NCBI GenBank assembly: GCA_000824845.1
Contig: CCNC01000200.1
Span: 1 to 64,000, forward strand
Direction: 5' to 3'
Length of the DNA stretch: 64,000 bases
DNA from: Mesorhizobium sp. ORS 3359
GTDB taxonomy: Bacteria > Pseudomonadota > Alphaproteobacteria > Rhizobiales > Rhizobiaceae
Below, one piece after another: positions 37,865-47,226 of the stretch. How positions within the stretch are numbered: position 1 is the first letter of the stretch; each line of letters starts with the position of its first letter. The notes under the pieces were generated by a model, which searched no databases, was not told the DNA's origin, and saw nothing but the letters and a program-made list of their open reading frames with translations. Made by a program: the position numbers and the translations under genes.

Positions 37865-39424
37865 TTGAAGATCGTGCTGATCAATCCGCCGCACACGGCC
37901 ATCGGCAGCCGCGTGCCCGACGATCATCTGCCGCCGCTCGGGCTGCTGGCGATCGGCGGCCCGCTGATCGATTCCGGCCATCAGGTCCGCCTCGTCGATG
38001 CCGAACTCGGGCCGATGCCACTTGGCACGCTTGTCGACGAGGCTCTGCGCGGCGATCCGGATTTCATCCTGATCGGCCATTCCGGCTCGACCTCGGCGCA
38101 TCCGACCGCCTTGAAGATCGCTGAAATCATCAAGAACCGCGCACCACGCGTCATCGTCATCTATGGCGGCGTGTTTCCGACCTATCACTGGCGCGACATC
38201 CTCGCCGCGAGCGACGTTTTCGACTTCATCGTGCGCGGCGAGGGCGAGGCGACCGCGACGGCGCTGGTCGAGGCGATCGAGATGCGCCAGCCGGTGGGAA
38301 GCGTCGCAGGCATCGCCTATCGCGACGATCTCGGCCGCCCGGTCGCGACGCAGGCGGCAATGACGATCGCCGACCTCGAGGCTTATCGCATCGGCTGGGA
38401 GCTGATCGATCATCGCCGCTACTCCTATTGGGGCGGCAAGCGCGCGGTGGTCATGCAGTTCTCGCGCGGCTGCCCGCATCTGTGCAACTATTGCGGCCAG
38501 CGCGGCTTCTGGACCCGCTGGCGCCATCGCGACCCGGTCAAATTCGCCAGGGAGATCGCCTGGCTGCACCGCGAGCATGGCGTCGAGCTGGTGAATCTGG
38601 CGGATGAGAATCCGACCTCCTCGAAGAAGGCCTGGCGCGCCTTTCTCGACGCCATGATCGCCGAGAACGTGCCGGTGCTGATCGTCGGTTCGACCCGCGC
38701 CGACGACATCGTGCGCGACGCCGACATTCTGCATCTGTATCGCAAGGCCGGTGTCATCCGCTGGCTGCTCGGCATGGAAAACACTGACGAGGCGACGCTG
38801 TTGTTGATCCGCAAGGGCGGCAGCACCAAGTCGGACCGCGAGGCGATCCGGCTGCTTCGCCGGCACGGGGTATTGTCGATGGCGACCTGGGTGGCCGGTT
38901 TCGAGGACGAGGGCCTTCGCGATCTCTGGCGCGGCTTCCGCCAGCTCATCGCCTATGATCCCGACCAGATCCAGGCGCTCTATGTCACGCCGCACCGTTG
39001 GACGCCGTTCTTCCGCATCGCCGCCGATCGCAAGGTGATCCAGAAGGACGTGCGCCTCTGGGATTACAAGCATCAGGTTCTGCACATGACCCGGCTGAAA
39101 CCGTGGATGCTGTTCTTCGCCGTCAAGCTGATCGAGGTCGCCGTGCAGTCGCGGCCGAAGGCGCTGGCGCGCATCCTCTTCCACCCCGATCCCGAGCAGC
39201 GGCATTCGATGCGCTGGTACACCAAGATGGGCCGCCGCGTCTGGTTCCGCGAGGTCTGGGGATTTCTCGCCCGCGATCGCCGCGTCACGGACGGGCCGAC
39301 GCTTGCCGAATTCTGGGGCGCGCCGCAGGACGCCGAGGAGGAATCGATGATCGTCAGGCGGCCGGTCCGCAGACCTGCCGTCGAGAGCCAGACTCTGCCG
39401 GAAGGACGAAGATTAGCCGGCTGA
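37865..39424 (+). CDS. BchE-like B12-binding radical SAM protein
   Basis: 519 residues. N-terminal cobalamin-binding Rossmann part (LINPPHTAIGSRVPDD, about 5-20; GGVFPTYHWRDIL, about 101-113), the 4Fe-4S cluster motif Cys203-x3-Cys207-x2-Cys210 (FSRGCPHLCNYC), and a radical SAM barrel with LADENPTSSKKAW and LLGMENTDEATL. The overall pattern closely matches BchE, the anaerobic Mg-protoporphyrin IX monomethyl ester cyclase, yet no photosynthesis gene lies nearby, so the real substrate is open. Start is TTG with GGAGG 6 bases before, inside a hairpin. Confidence 0.85.
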   Translation: MKIVLINPPHTAIGSRVPDDHLPPLGLLAIGGPLIDSGHQVRLVDAELGPMPLGTLVDEALRGDPDFILIGHSGSTSAHPTALKIAEIIKNRAPRVIVIYGGVFPTYHWRDILAASDVFDFIVRGEGEATATALVEAIEMRQPVGSVAGIAYRDDLGRPVATQAAMTIADLEAYRIGWELIDHRRYSYWGGKRAVVMQFSRGCPHLCNYCGQRGFWTRWRHRDPVKFAREIAWLHREHGVELVNLADENPTSSKKAWRAFLDAMIAENVPVLIVGSTRADDIVRDADILHLYRKAGVIRWLLGMENTDEATLLLIRKGGSTKSDREAIRLLRRHGVLSMATWVAGFEDEGLRDLWRGFRQLIAYDPDQIQALYVTPHRWTPFFRIAADRKVIQKDVRLWDYKHQVLHMTRLKPWMLFFAVKLIEVAVQSRPKALARILFHPDPEQRHSMRWYTKMGRRVWFREVWGFLARDRRVTDGPTLAEFWGAPQDAEEESMIVRRPVRRPAVESQTLPEGRRLAG

Positions 39425-39430
39425 TTAAGG

Positions 39431-39517
39431 CAGTTCACCGAAACGGTGAACTTGCCGGTCTCCTTGACGCAATTCCGAACGGAAAACCGCGACACACTTT
39501 TCCTGGAATTGCTCTTC
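39431..39517. repeat. Interspersed repeat family A, copy 2 (inverted)
   Basis: Hairpin GTTCACCG-AAA-CGGTGAAC (39433-39451), then GACGCAATTCCG, and at the end ACACTTTTCCTGGAATTGCT, the reverse of the A1 unit. It separates the convergent bchE-like gene and argB, and may terminate both. Confidence 0.75.
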
Positions 39518-40411
39518 TTACGGCACGATCAGCGTGCCGGCGCCGTGCTCGGTGAAGAGCTCCAGCAGCACCGAATGCGGCGTCTTGCCGTTGAGGATGA
39601 CGACGCCTTCGACGCCGCGCTCGATCGCCTCGATGCAGGTCTCGACCTTCGGGATCATGCCGCCCGACACCGTGCCGTCCTTGATCAGCGCCTTGGCTTC
39701 GGCGACCGTCAGCTTGTCGATCAGCTTCTTGTTCTTGTCAAGCACGCCCGGCACGTCGGTGAGGAACAAGAGGCGCGAGGCGCGGCAGGCGCCTGCGATC
39801 GCGCCTGCAAACGTGTCGGCATTGATGTTGTAGGTGTGGCCGTCGCGGCCGGGCGCGACCGGAGCCAGCACCGGGATCATCTCCGAGCGGGCAAGCAGGT
39901 CGAGCAGCGTGCGGTCGACCTCGACCGGCTCGCCGACGAAGCCGAGATCCAGCACCCGCTCGATGTTGGAATCGGGGTCGATCATGGTCTTGCGCGCCTT
40001 TTCGGCGAACACCATGTTGCCGTCCTTGCCGCAGAGTCCGATCGCCCACTCACCCTCGCCGTTGATCAGCGCCACGATCTCCTTGTTGATCGAGCCCGCC
40101 AGCACCATCTCGACGATCTCGACCGTCTTCTGGTCGGTGACGCGCAAGCCCCCCTCGAACTTGGATTCAATGCCCATCTTGGTCAGCATCGCGCCAATCT
40201 GCGGCCCGCCGCCATGCACGACGATCGGGTTGACGCCGGACTGTTTCAACAGCGCGATGTCGCGGGCGAAGGCCTTCCCGAGCTCATGGTCGCCCATGGC
40301 ATGGCCGCCATATTTCACCACCACCGTCTTGTTCTCGTAGCGCTGCATGTAAGGCAGCGCGCGAGAGAGCAGCGCGGCCTGCATTTCGGCGTTGGCGGCG
40401 ACGTCCGTCAT
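39518..40411 (-). CDS. argB: Acetylglutamate kinase
   Basis: Phosphorylates N-acetylglutamate, the second step of arginine synthesis. 297 residues, usual length. Seen: VVKYGGHAMG (about 30-39), VVHGGGPQIGAML (about 64-76), NINADTFAGAIAGA and the C-terminal GGMIPKVETC, the amino-acid-kinase signatures. Start set at 40411 (MTDVAANAEM); the upstream extension is the translation of repeat B2 and was rejected. In related genomes argB follows engB, but here it is 11.6 kb away. Confidence 0.96.
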   Translation of the reverse strand: MTDVAANAEMQAALLSRALPYMQRYENKTVVVKYGGHAMGDHELGKAFARDIALLKQSGVNPIVVHGGGPQIGAMLTKMGIESKFEGGLRVTDQKTVEIVEMVLAGSINKEIVALINGEGEWAIGLCGKDGNMVFAEKARKTMIDPDSNIERVLDLGFVGEPVEVDRTLLDLLARSEMIPVLAPVAPGRDGHTYNINADTFAGAIAGACRASRLLFLTDVPGVLDKNKKLIDKLTVAEAKALIKDGTVSGGMIPKVETCIEAIERGVEGVVILNGKTPHSVLLELFTEHGAGTLIVP

Positions 40412-40807
40412 CGTTGTCGATCCCAGCTGAAGCATGTCGCCCGAAAGTGGGAACCGGTTTCCGGACGAAGACATGCTCGAACATCAAGTCTTGATTGGCG
40501 GCCTCTTAGCGGGAATTGCCGCAGGCCGCAAACGGCTTTGCGGTCACAATGACGAAATCACCAGCGGTCTAGCCATGGAACCAATATGGCAGCGCTAGCT
40601 CTCTCTCCGTCCGCGAAGCCGGGACGGAGACGGGGGACAATCCTATGCGATTTAAGCCGGCAGCCTGAGCGGTCGTCGAAACGCTTTAGCGGACCCAATT
40701 TGCTCGGCAGCGGCTCACTGCCGACTCGCGCGAGCGTGCCGTTGCCCTTGCCGGGCGAAGCCTTCCGCGCCCGTTGCAATTAAATCGCAATCTTCTAATT
40801 TGCCGCC
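40412..40807. other. Gap between argB and the ECF sigma gene
   Basis: 396 bases without a convincing gene. It begins with repeat B2 (40433-40475), then GC-rich filler and an AT-richer stretch (about 40775-40800) next to the sigma ATG. No match to the TGAAAC/CGTAT promoter seen upstream of the fasciclin gene was found here. Confidence 0.45.
40433..40475. repeat. Interspersed repeat family B, copy 2
   Basis: CATGTCGCCCGAAAGTGGGA, AACCGGTTTCC and terminal ACATG match copy B1 at 25952-25994. Located in the argB leader. Confidence 0.8.
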
Positions 40808-41347
40808 ATGGCGCCGCAGGACATCAGCAAGCTGATCGTCCGGACTTCGATGAAGGACCGGGCCGCGTTCGATCTGCTCTACAAGCAGACGAGCGCGAAA
40901 CTTTTCGGCGTCTGCCTGCGTGTCTTGAAGGACAGGGGAGATGCGGAAGAAGCGCTGCAGGAGGTCTTCATCAAGATATGGACGAAGGCGGACCGTTTCG
41001 CGGTTTCCGATTTGAGCCCGATTTCCTGGCTGGTGGCCATTGCGCGCAACCATGCGATCGATCGCATCAGGGCGCGGCGCGGTCCTTCCGCCAACATCGA
41101 TGTGGCCCTCGACGTCGCCGATCCGGCGCCGGGGCCCGAGGCGATGGCTGTGGCGGGCGGCGAGGCCGAACGTATCCACCATTGCCTCGACGAACTTGAA
41201 CAAGACCGGGCGGCGGCCGTCCGGGGCGCCTATTTGAGCGGCGAAAGCTATGCCGAGCTGGCGGAGCGCTTCAAGGTTCCGCTGAACACGATGCGGACCT
41301 GGCTGCGGCGAAGCCTGCTTAAACTGAGAGAATGCCTGGAAAGATGA
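40808..41347 (+). CDS. ECF RNA polymerase sigma factor (SigK-like)
   Basis: 179 residues. Region 2 (about 18-90) with DAEEALQEVFIKIWTKADRF and ISWLVAIARNHAIDRIRAR; region 4 (about 120-175) with LSGESYAELAERFKVPLNTM and LRRSLLKLRECL. Its 3' end overlaps the gene for an anti-sigma factor, the usual paired arrangement. Its likely target is the downstream fasciclin gene (an ECF-type promoter lies at 42205-42232). Confidence 0.92.
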   Translation: MAPQDISKLIVRTSMKDRAAFDLLYKQTSAKLFGVCLRVLKDRGDAEEALQEVFIKIWTKADRFAVSDLSPISWLVAIARNHAIDRIRARRGPSANIDVALDVADPAPGPEAMAVAGGEAERIHHCLDELEQDRAAAVRGAYLSGESYAELAERFKVPLNTMRTWLRRSLLKLRECLER

Positions 41348-42066
41348 CGCTGGCGGAAGACAACGGACCGGAACGTGGAGGCGACGACCTGCTCGCCGCC
41401 GAATACGTTCTTGGCGTTCTGTCAGCCGACGAACGGCAGATCGCGTCCCGCCGCATCGACACCGAGACGGCGTTCGCCCGCCTGGTCGATGCCTGGGAGG
41501 TCCATTTCGCGCCGATGGCCGCTGCTTACGCAGCCGTCGAGCCGCCGGCATCTGTCAAGGTGGCGATCGACCGGCGCCTCTTCGCGTCGACTGCTTCCAC
41601 ATCCCCGGCGCCCAACGCCGGCCTGTGGGCGAGCCTGACCTTCTGGCGCGGCCTCGCCGCCGCGGCCATTGCCGCCCTGGCCGTCTATGTCGCCCTGCCT
41701 TACGTCAACCCGCCGGCCACGCAGCCCGGGACCAGGCTGGTCGCCTCGCTTGCCGCCGACAACAGCCCCGTCAAATACCTCGCCGTCTATGACGCCGCCC
41801 GCCATGAGGTCGGCCTGTCGCTGGTCTCCGGCGATCACGGCGCCGGCAAGGACTTCGAGCTGTGGATGATCGAAGGCAAGAATGCGCCGGTGTCGATGGG
41901 CGTCATCCCGGCCGGCCAGACCGCGCGCATCGCCGTGGCACCAGCCATCCAGCAGAAGCTGGCGCAAGGCGCCGTGCTCGCCGTCAGCCTCGAGCCTTCG
42001 GGCGGTTCACCGACCGGCCAGCCGACCGGCCCTGTCGTTGCCGCGGGTGACCTGAAGGGCATCTGA
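41344..42066 (+). CDS. Anti-sigma factor (RskA-like)
   Basis: 240 residues from ATG 41344 (ATG 41332 is the alternative). N-terminal zinc-less anti-sigma segment with DDLLAAEYVLGVLSADER (about 13-30), one membrane helix (about 98-118, FWRGLAAAAIAALAVYVALP), and an extracytoplasmic RskA domain with FELWMIEGKNAPVSMGVIPA (about 175-194). It should hold the upstream sigma factor at the membrane and release it by regulated proteolysis. Overlaps the sigma gene stop. Confidence 0.9.
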   Translation: MTLAEDNGPERGGDDLLAAEYVLGVLSADERQIASRRIDTETAFARLVDAWEVHFAPMAAAYAAVEPPASVKVAIDRRLFASTASTSPAPNAGLWASLTFWRGLAAAAIAALAVYVALPYVNPPATQPGTRLVASLAADNSPVKYLAVYDAARHEVGLSLVSGDHGAGKDFELWMIEGKNAPVSMGVIPAGQTARIAVAPAIQQKLAQGAVLAVSLEPSGGSPTGQPTGPVVAAGDLKGI

Positions 42067-42204
42067 CCGCCGCTTCGGCACAATCACGCCCACAAAGACT
42101 AAGCGAAGTCTATTTTCTGTCAGCAGATGACAGGAGAATTCTGCCGTTGTCGTTGGCCGGAGCATTTGAATAAATCGCGCCGAGAAAAAAATTTGCAACA
42201 GTCG

Positions 42205-42232
42205 TGAAACTAGCTTTTCGTCAGCCCCGTAT
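42205..42232 (+). promoter_or_regulatory. Candidate ECF-type promoter of the fasciclin gene
   Basis: TGAAAC (42205-42210), 17-base spacer, CGTAT (42228-42232), the common ECF -35/-10 style. It would start a leader of about 40 bases before the fasciclin ATG. Confidence 0.6.
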
Positions 42233-42280
42233 TTCCTCGTGTTCCCAAGGACGGGAAAACAACCCGAGGAGACTGACACA

Positions 42281-42835
42281 ATGCGTAAACTCGCCACCCT
42301 TTTGCTCGCCTCTACGCTCGGCCTTTCCATGATCGGCGCCGTTGCCTATGCCAATCCGGTGGTCGGCGGCGCGCCGATGTATGCCAAGAAGAACATCATC
42401 GAGAACGCCGTCAATTCGAAGGACCACACCACGCTGGTCGCCGCCGTCAAGGCCGCGGGCCTGGTCGACACGCTGCAGGGCGCCGGTCCGTTCACCGTCT
42501 TTGCGCCGACCAACGAGGCGTTCGCGGCACTGCCCGCCGGCACGGTCGACACGCTGCTCAAGCCCGAGAATAAGGACAAGCTGACCAAGGTGCTCACCTG
42601 CCATGTCGTCGCCGCCAAGGCGCTGGCGGCAGATGTCGCCAAGATGGCGAAGGCCGATGGCGGCGCACACCAGGTCAAGACGGTCGGCGGCTGCGAGCTG
42701 ACGCTGAAGGCGGAAAAGGGCAAGGTCACCGTCACCGACGAGAACGGCAATGTCGCCCACGTCACCATCGCCGATGTCCGCCAGTCGAACGGCGTCATCC
42801 ACGTCATCGACAAGGTTCTGTTGCCCAAGATGTAA
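42281..42835 (+). CDS. Secreted fasciclin (FAS1) domain protein
   Basis: 184 residues: signal peptide (about 1-24, ending AVAYA) and one FAS1 domain (about 40-183) with FTVFAPTNEAFAALP (H1-type motif, about 73-87) and the C-terminal VIHVIDKVLLPK (H2-type motif). GAGGAG precedes the ATG. FAS1 proteins act in adhesion or envelope stress. The sigma/anti-sigma/FAS1 order parallels the SigK-RskA-MPT70/83 system of mycobacteria (established there; inferred here). Confidence 0.92.
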   Translation: MRKLATLLLASTLGLSMIGAVAYANPVVGGAPMYAKKNIIENAVNSKDHTTLVAAVKAAGLVDTLQGAGPFTVFAPTNEAFAALPAGTVDTLLKPENKDKLTKVLTCHVVAAKALAADVAKMAKADGGAHQVKTVGGCELTLKAEKGKVTVTDENGNVAHVTIADVRQSNGVIHVIDKVLLPKM

Positions 42836-43035
42836 CAAAGCGGGCCTGGCCGGCGAAGACATGGCTGAGCGCCGGCCGCGACATCCAAGATCCGCGCCGC
42901 CGGCAAGGGTGTGCTCCGCGCCTTCCCGCAAGGGCGGCGCGGATCAGCATCACCAAGACGAACGGATGGGGCGTCACCGGCTTTTGATTTCCGGGCCGGG
43001 CTCTGTCTTGGCAAAATGCGTCAGGAGGAACGGCC

Positions 43036-43539
<504 letters not shown>

Positions 43540-43561
43540 GCGGCGCCTTCTCGGACCGACT

Positions 43562-44050
43562 TCAGTCGAGGCCGAACATGGTGATGCTGGGCTTGGTCAG
43601 CATCAGCCAGAAGATCGCGACCACGCAGAAGAAAGCGGGGAAGCCGAAGGCGAACCAGACGCGGTAGAGCCGGTCGAACCCGGGCGGCAGCGCGGACGTG
43701 TCCGCCACCGCTTGCCGCGCCATATCGCGCAGCCGGATCTGGATCCATACCACCGGCAGCCAAAACAGGCCAACGACGACATAGAGGGCCAGCGCCAGCA
43801 GGATCCATCCCTCGTTGAGCGGCCAGCCGATGCTGCGCGCCAGGCCGTAGCCTGTCAGCGGCTGCAGCACCACGGCGGTGGCCGTGAAGACCGTATCGGC
43901 AATCACCACGATGCCGGCGACATGGGCGATGATGCGGGGGTCGCGGGTCCTGACGGCCATGACCATGAAGAAGGCGATGCCGATCCCGGTGCCGAACAGC
44001 ACCGTCGCGCCGAGCACATGGACAAGCCGAAGAATGTCCTCGAGCGGCAT
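43562..44050 (-). CDS. DUF2269-type membrane protein
   Basis: 162 residues with four hydrophobic segments (about 8-30, 45-68, 78-100, 130-155). LRLVHVLGATVLFGTGIG at the start and FGFPAFFCVVAIFWLML near the end match the DUF2269 family of predicted integral membrane proteins. Start is ATG 44050, overlapping the stop of the SDR gene by one base (TGATG); the larger upstream frame is a shadow of the SDR gene. Function unknown, probably linked to the SDR partner. Confidence 0.8.
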   Translation of the reverse strand: MPLEDILRLVHVLGATVLFGTGIGIAFFMVMAVRTRDPRIIAHVAGIVVIADTVFTATAVVLQPLTGYGLARSIGWPLNEGWILLALALYVVVGLFWLPVVWIQIRLRDMARQAVADTSALPPGFDRLYRVWFAFGFPAFFCVVAIFWLMLTKPSITMFGLD

Positions 44051-45330
44051 CAGCGTTCGTCCAGTATGGCCAGGGCCGTGAGCGTCAGCAGCATCGACGG
44101 CACCACCTTGATCAGCGGACCGAGCGGGTCGAGCCAGAGCGCTGGTTCCGCCAACGTTGCGCCGAGCAGGTATATCAGGGTCAGCAGAAGCATGCCGAGC
44201 AGAGCGCGCCGCGCCCAGAGCCGGAACAGCACCGCAAGCCCCAGCGCGATATCGGCAAGACACGTCGCCGCCAGCATGACGTTCGCCGGCAGATCGGGCA
44301 GGAAGGTGGCGAAATGGCCGCGTGCCGCCTCGAATCCCAGGAACGGCGCGATACCCGAGACGACCCAGAACAGCGCGAGCGTGAAGATGATGGGCGCCTT
44401 CAGAAGGTAGAGGCGGGCAAACCATAAATCCTGCACGCCCGATGGGGCGGCGGCGAGTGTCTCTGCCGCCGACAGAAGGCGCCGGTCGGCGCCTGGCCGC
44501 TGCCGAACGCGGACACCGCCCGACATTACCGCCAGTGCCGCCGAGCGGAGCGGCGAGCGCCAGCCAAGCCGCCCGGCGAGATCGGCCAGCCATGTCACCG
44601 GCCTCGCGGCCGGCGACGGGACGGCAAGCACCTGGGCGGGGGGCAGGCCGAGCCAGCTGCGGTGCAGGAGGACGATGTCCTTCAGTCTCAGCCCGTCATC
44701 GCGGCCCAGCGCGATGTCCGATCCCGGCGGCAGCGTGCTTTGGATGGCGGCGCTGACGGCGCTCGCGACATCGTCAAGCGCAACCGTCATGACCGGGCTT
44801 TCGGCATAGGCCAGGGGGATGACGAATGGAAAGGCGGCGAGCGCTCGCAGCAAGGCGGAACCGCCATGCGCATTGCGGCCGAGGACCAGCGCCGGGCGCA
44901 GGATGACATAGCGCACGCCGCTTGCCGTGAGCGCCGCATCGGCGCGCCTCTTGGTGTCGAGAAACGGCAGGTCGGAGCCGGCCCCCTCCGTTTCCGCCGA
45001 TATCTGCACGATCAGCAAATCCCGTCCGCGTGCCGCCTCATAGAGGGCTAGCATGGCCCGTTCCTGAGTGGCGCCGACATCGTCCGAGTAGCCGTCCTGC
45101 AGCGCGCCGGCGCAATTGACGACCACCCGCTGCCCGTCCAGCGCATCCTGCCAGTCTTCGCGCCGCGTCATCCCGGCCAGGTTGGCCCTTAGCCAGCGAG
45201 CTTGCGGCATCTTCCGCGCCGCGCGCGCCGGCTCGCGCCCAAGCCCTGTGACCTGGTGGCCTTCCTCGGTGAGTTTCCGTGCAACGGCCGAACCGATGAA
45301 GCCGGTCGCGCCGAGAATCAGGATGTTCAT
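44050..45330 (-). CDS. NAD(P)-binding SDR fused to a DoxX-like membrane domain
   Basis: 426 residues. Residues 1-290 are an atypical extended SDR: NILILGATGFIGSAVARKL at 2-20 and a YxxxK-like region replaced by FLDTKRRADAAL near 122-133. Residues about 305-425 have four hydrophobic segments (KAPIIFTLALFWVVSGIAPF; LLGMLLLTLIYLLGATLA), DoxX-like. Such fusions occur with DUF2269-like partners, as here. Substrate unknown; a quinone or lipid role is possible. Confidence 0.85.
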   Translation of the reverse strand: MNILILGATGFIGSAVARKLTEEGHQVTGLGREPARAARKMPQARWLRANLAGMTRREDWQDALDGQRVVVNCAGALQDGYSDDVGATQERAMLALYEAARGRDLLIVQISAETEGAGSDLPFLDTKRRADAALTASGVRYVILRPALVLGRNAHGGSALLRALAAFPFVIPLAYAESPVMTVALDDVASAVSAAIQSTLPPGSDIALGRDDGLRLKDIVLLHRSWLGLPPAQVLAVPSPAARPVTWLADLAGRLGWRSPLRSAALAVMSGGVRVRQRPGADRRLLSAAETLAAAPSGVQDLWFARLYLLKAPIIFTLALFWVVSGIAPFLGFEAARGHFATFLPDLPANVMLAATCLADIALGLAVLFRLWARRALLGMLLLTLIYLLGATLAEPALWLDPLGPLIKVVPSMLLTLTALAILDER

Positions 45331-45340
45331 GCCGGAACTC

Positions 45341-45460
45341 TAGAGCGGTTCAGCCTTTCGCGGAATCGCCGAACCGCTCTCAGTATTTGGTGTTGCGCAA
45401 TTCCGGATGGGGCTGCGGCAAAGTCGCCGAGCCTAGTCGTACACACTTTTCCTGGAATTG
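45341..45460. repeat. Interspersed repeat family A, copy 3
   Basis: Begins with the TAGAGCGGTTC hairpin (partner GAACCGCTCT at about 45373-45382), then GCGCAATTCCGG, and ends ACACTTTTCCTGGAATTG, so it has the A1 elements in partly rearranged order. Confidence 0.75.
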
Positions 45461-45536
45461 GTCTGGCCGATACGCGACGTGGATGCCGCGGCTTCCGCCG
45501 GGCTGCGGCGCAGCTCTCTGCCCGGCGGGCGGATTT

Positions 45537-45578
45537 CAAAAGAATGACCCCGGAAATCGTCGCCGATTTCCGGGGTCA
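45537..45578 (-). terminator. Terminator of the TetR-controlled efflux operon
   Basis: Perfect 15-bp stem, TGACCCCGGAAATCG (45545-45559) with its complement (45564-45578), TCGC loop. On the minus strand it is followed by CTTTTG. Just after the EmrB stop. Confidence 0.8.
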
Positions 45579-45612
45579 CGTGTTGAGGAGACCAGGCGGG
45601 GGTTCCGGCTCC

Positions 45613-47226
45613 TCAATGGCCTCCGCCGCCACCGCCGCCCTGCTGGGCCGGCTTGTTGATGAACAGCACGAAGAACCCGAGCGAGGCGAACAGCACGGTC
45701 AGCATCATGAACACGTCCATGAAGGACAAGAGCGCCGCCTGCTGGTGCACCATGCCCGACAGTTTCGACATCGCCGCGCTGCCCGCGTCGAGGCCGGCGG
45801 TCTGCTCGAAGCTCAGCGTCATGTTCTGCAGCTTGGTCTGCGCGGCCTGGCTGCCCCACTGCACATGCTCGGAAAGCCGCGCATAGTGGAAGGCGTTGCG
45901 GTCGATGAGCACCGTGTTGATCAGCGCAAGGCCGACGGCGCCGCCGAGGTTGCGGGTCAGGTTGAACAGGCCCGACGCATTCTTCAGCCGCTCCGGCGGC
46001 AAAGTGCCGAGCGCGATGTTGTTGATCGGCACCATGCACAGCATCATCGAGCAGCCACGCAGGATCTGCGGGATCAAGAGCTCATAGAAATCCCAGTCGG
46101 CTGTGAGATGCGTCATCCACCAGGTGCCGGTGGCGAAGCCGACGAAGCCGATCATCATCATCAGTCTGAGATCGATCTTGTTCGACAGGATGCCGGCGAC
46201 CGGCGCGGTGAAGAACATCGCCAAGCCGCTGACGAACAGCGCCTCGCCGATCATCATCGAATCGTAGCCGCGGATGCGTCCCAGGAACACCGGATAGAGA
46301 TAGGTGAGCCCGTAAAGGCCGATGCCGACGACGAAGGAGAACAGCGAACCGAAGGCGAAGTTGATGTTGCTGAACGCCCTCAGGTCGACGATCGGCTCCT
46401 CGGCGGTGAAGACGCGCCAGAAGAAGATGACGCCGCCTATGGTCATGATGATGGCGCAGGCAAAGACGGCCGGCTCCTGCAGCCAGTCATGGTTCGGGCC
46501 TTCCTCCAGCACGTATTCCATACAGCCGAGGAAGGCGGCCATGCCGATCAGGCCCCACCAGTCGAACTTGGAGAACAGTTTCAGGTTGGGCTTGTCGAAA
46601 TCGATCAGCGCCCAGGCCGCAGTCGCCACCAAAATGCCGGGCACGACATTGATCAGGAACAGCCAGTGCCAGGACATGGCGTGGCTGATATAGCCGCCCA
46701 CCGTCGGGCCGATCGTCGGCGCCAGCGTCGCCACCAGGCCGATCATCGGCGAGACGACGGCGCGCTTGGAAGGCGGGAAGATGGTGAAGGCGGCCGCGAA
46801 GACGCTCGGGATCATGCCTCCGCCGATAAAGCCCTGGATGGCGCGGTAGACGATCATCTGGTCGATATTGGTGGCGGTCGCGGCGAGCGCGCTGGCCGCG
46901 GTGAAGCCGGCGGCGGCCGTGGTGAACAGCACGCGCGTCGACAGCATGCGGCTGAGGAAGCCTGACAGCGGGATCATCACCACCTCGGCGATCAGATAGG
47001 CGGTCTGCACCCACGGGATCTCGTCGGAGCTGGCGCTGAGGCCCGCCTGTATCTCCGACAGCGAGGCCGAGACGATCTGGATGTCGAGGATCGCCATGAA
47101 CATGCCGAACACCATCGCCAGGAAGGCGATAACGCGGCGCACAGGCATATGGTCCGCGGGCAGGGCCGGTGCAGCGGCCGCCGGACGTGCGGGCATTGCT
47201 CCAGCGGTAATGGTTGCGGTTGCCAT
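45613..47226 (-). CDS. DHA2-family multidrug efflux MFS permease (EmrB-like)
   Basis: 537 residues from ATG 47226, which AAGGAGG precedes. About 14 membrane helices; motif A-like GFLSRMLSTRVLF and the DHA2 signature LDIQIVSASLSEIQAGL (helix 1) plus FLGCMEYVLEEG are present, ending in a Gly/His-rich tail. Proton-driven drug exporter that should pair with the HlyD/EmrA gene just upstream (47346-48539) and an outer-membrane channel. First module of two; probably repressed by the divergent TetR. Confidence 0.9.
   Translation of the reverse strand: MATATITAGAMPARPAAAAPALPADHMPVRRVIAFLAMVFGMFMAILDIQIVSASLSEIQAGLSASSDEIPWVQTAYLIAEVVMIPLSGFLSRMLSTRVLFTTAAAGFTAASALAATATNIDQMIVYRAIQGFIGGGMIPSVFAAAFTIFPPSKRAVVSPMIGLVATLAPTIGPTVGGYISHAMSWHWLFLINVVPGILVATAAWALIDFDKPNLKLFSKFDWWGLIGMAAFLGCMEYVLEEGPNHDWLQEPAVFACAIIMTIGGVIFFWRVFTAEEPIVDLRAFSNINFAFGSLFSFVVGIGLYGLTYLYPVFLGRIRGYDSMMIGEALFVSGLAMFFTAPVAGILSNKIDLRLMMMIGFVGFATGTWWMTHLTADWDFYELLIPQILRGCSMMLCMVPINNIALGTLPPERLKNASGLFNLTRNLGGAVGLALINTVLIDRNAFHYARLSEHVQWGSQAAQTKLQNMTLSFEQTAGLDAGSAAMSKLSGMVHQQAALLSFMDVFMMLTVLFASLGFFVLFINKPAQQGGGGGGGH

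Noticed and set aside
40415..40474. N-terminal extension of argB (MSSSGNRFPLSG...)
   Set aside because: It is the translation of repeat B2; orthologs start near MTDVAAN.
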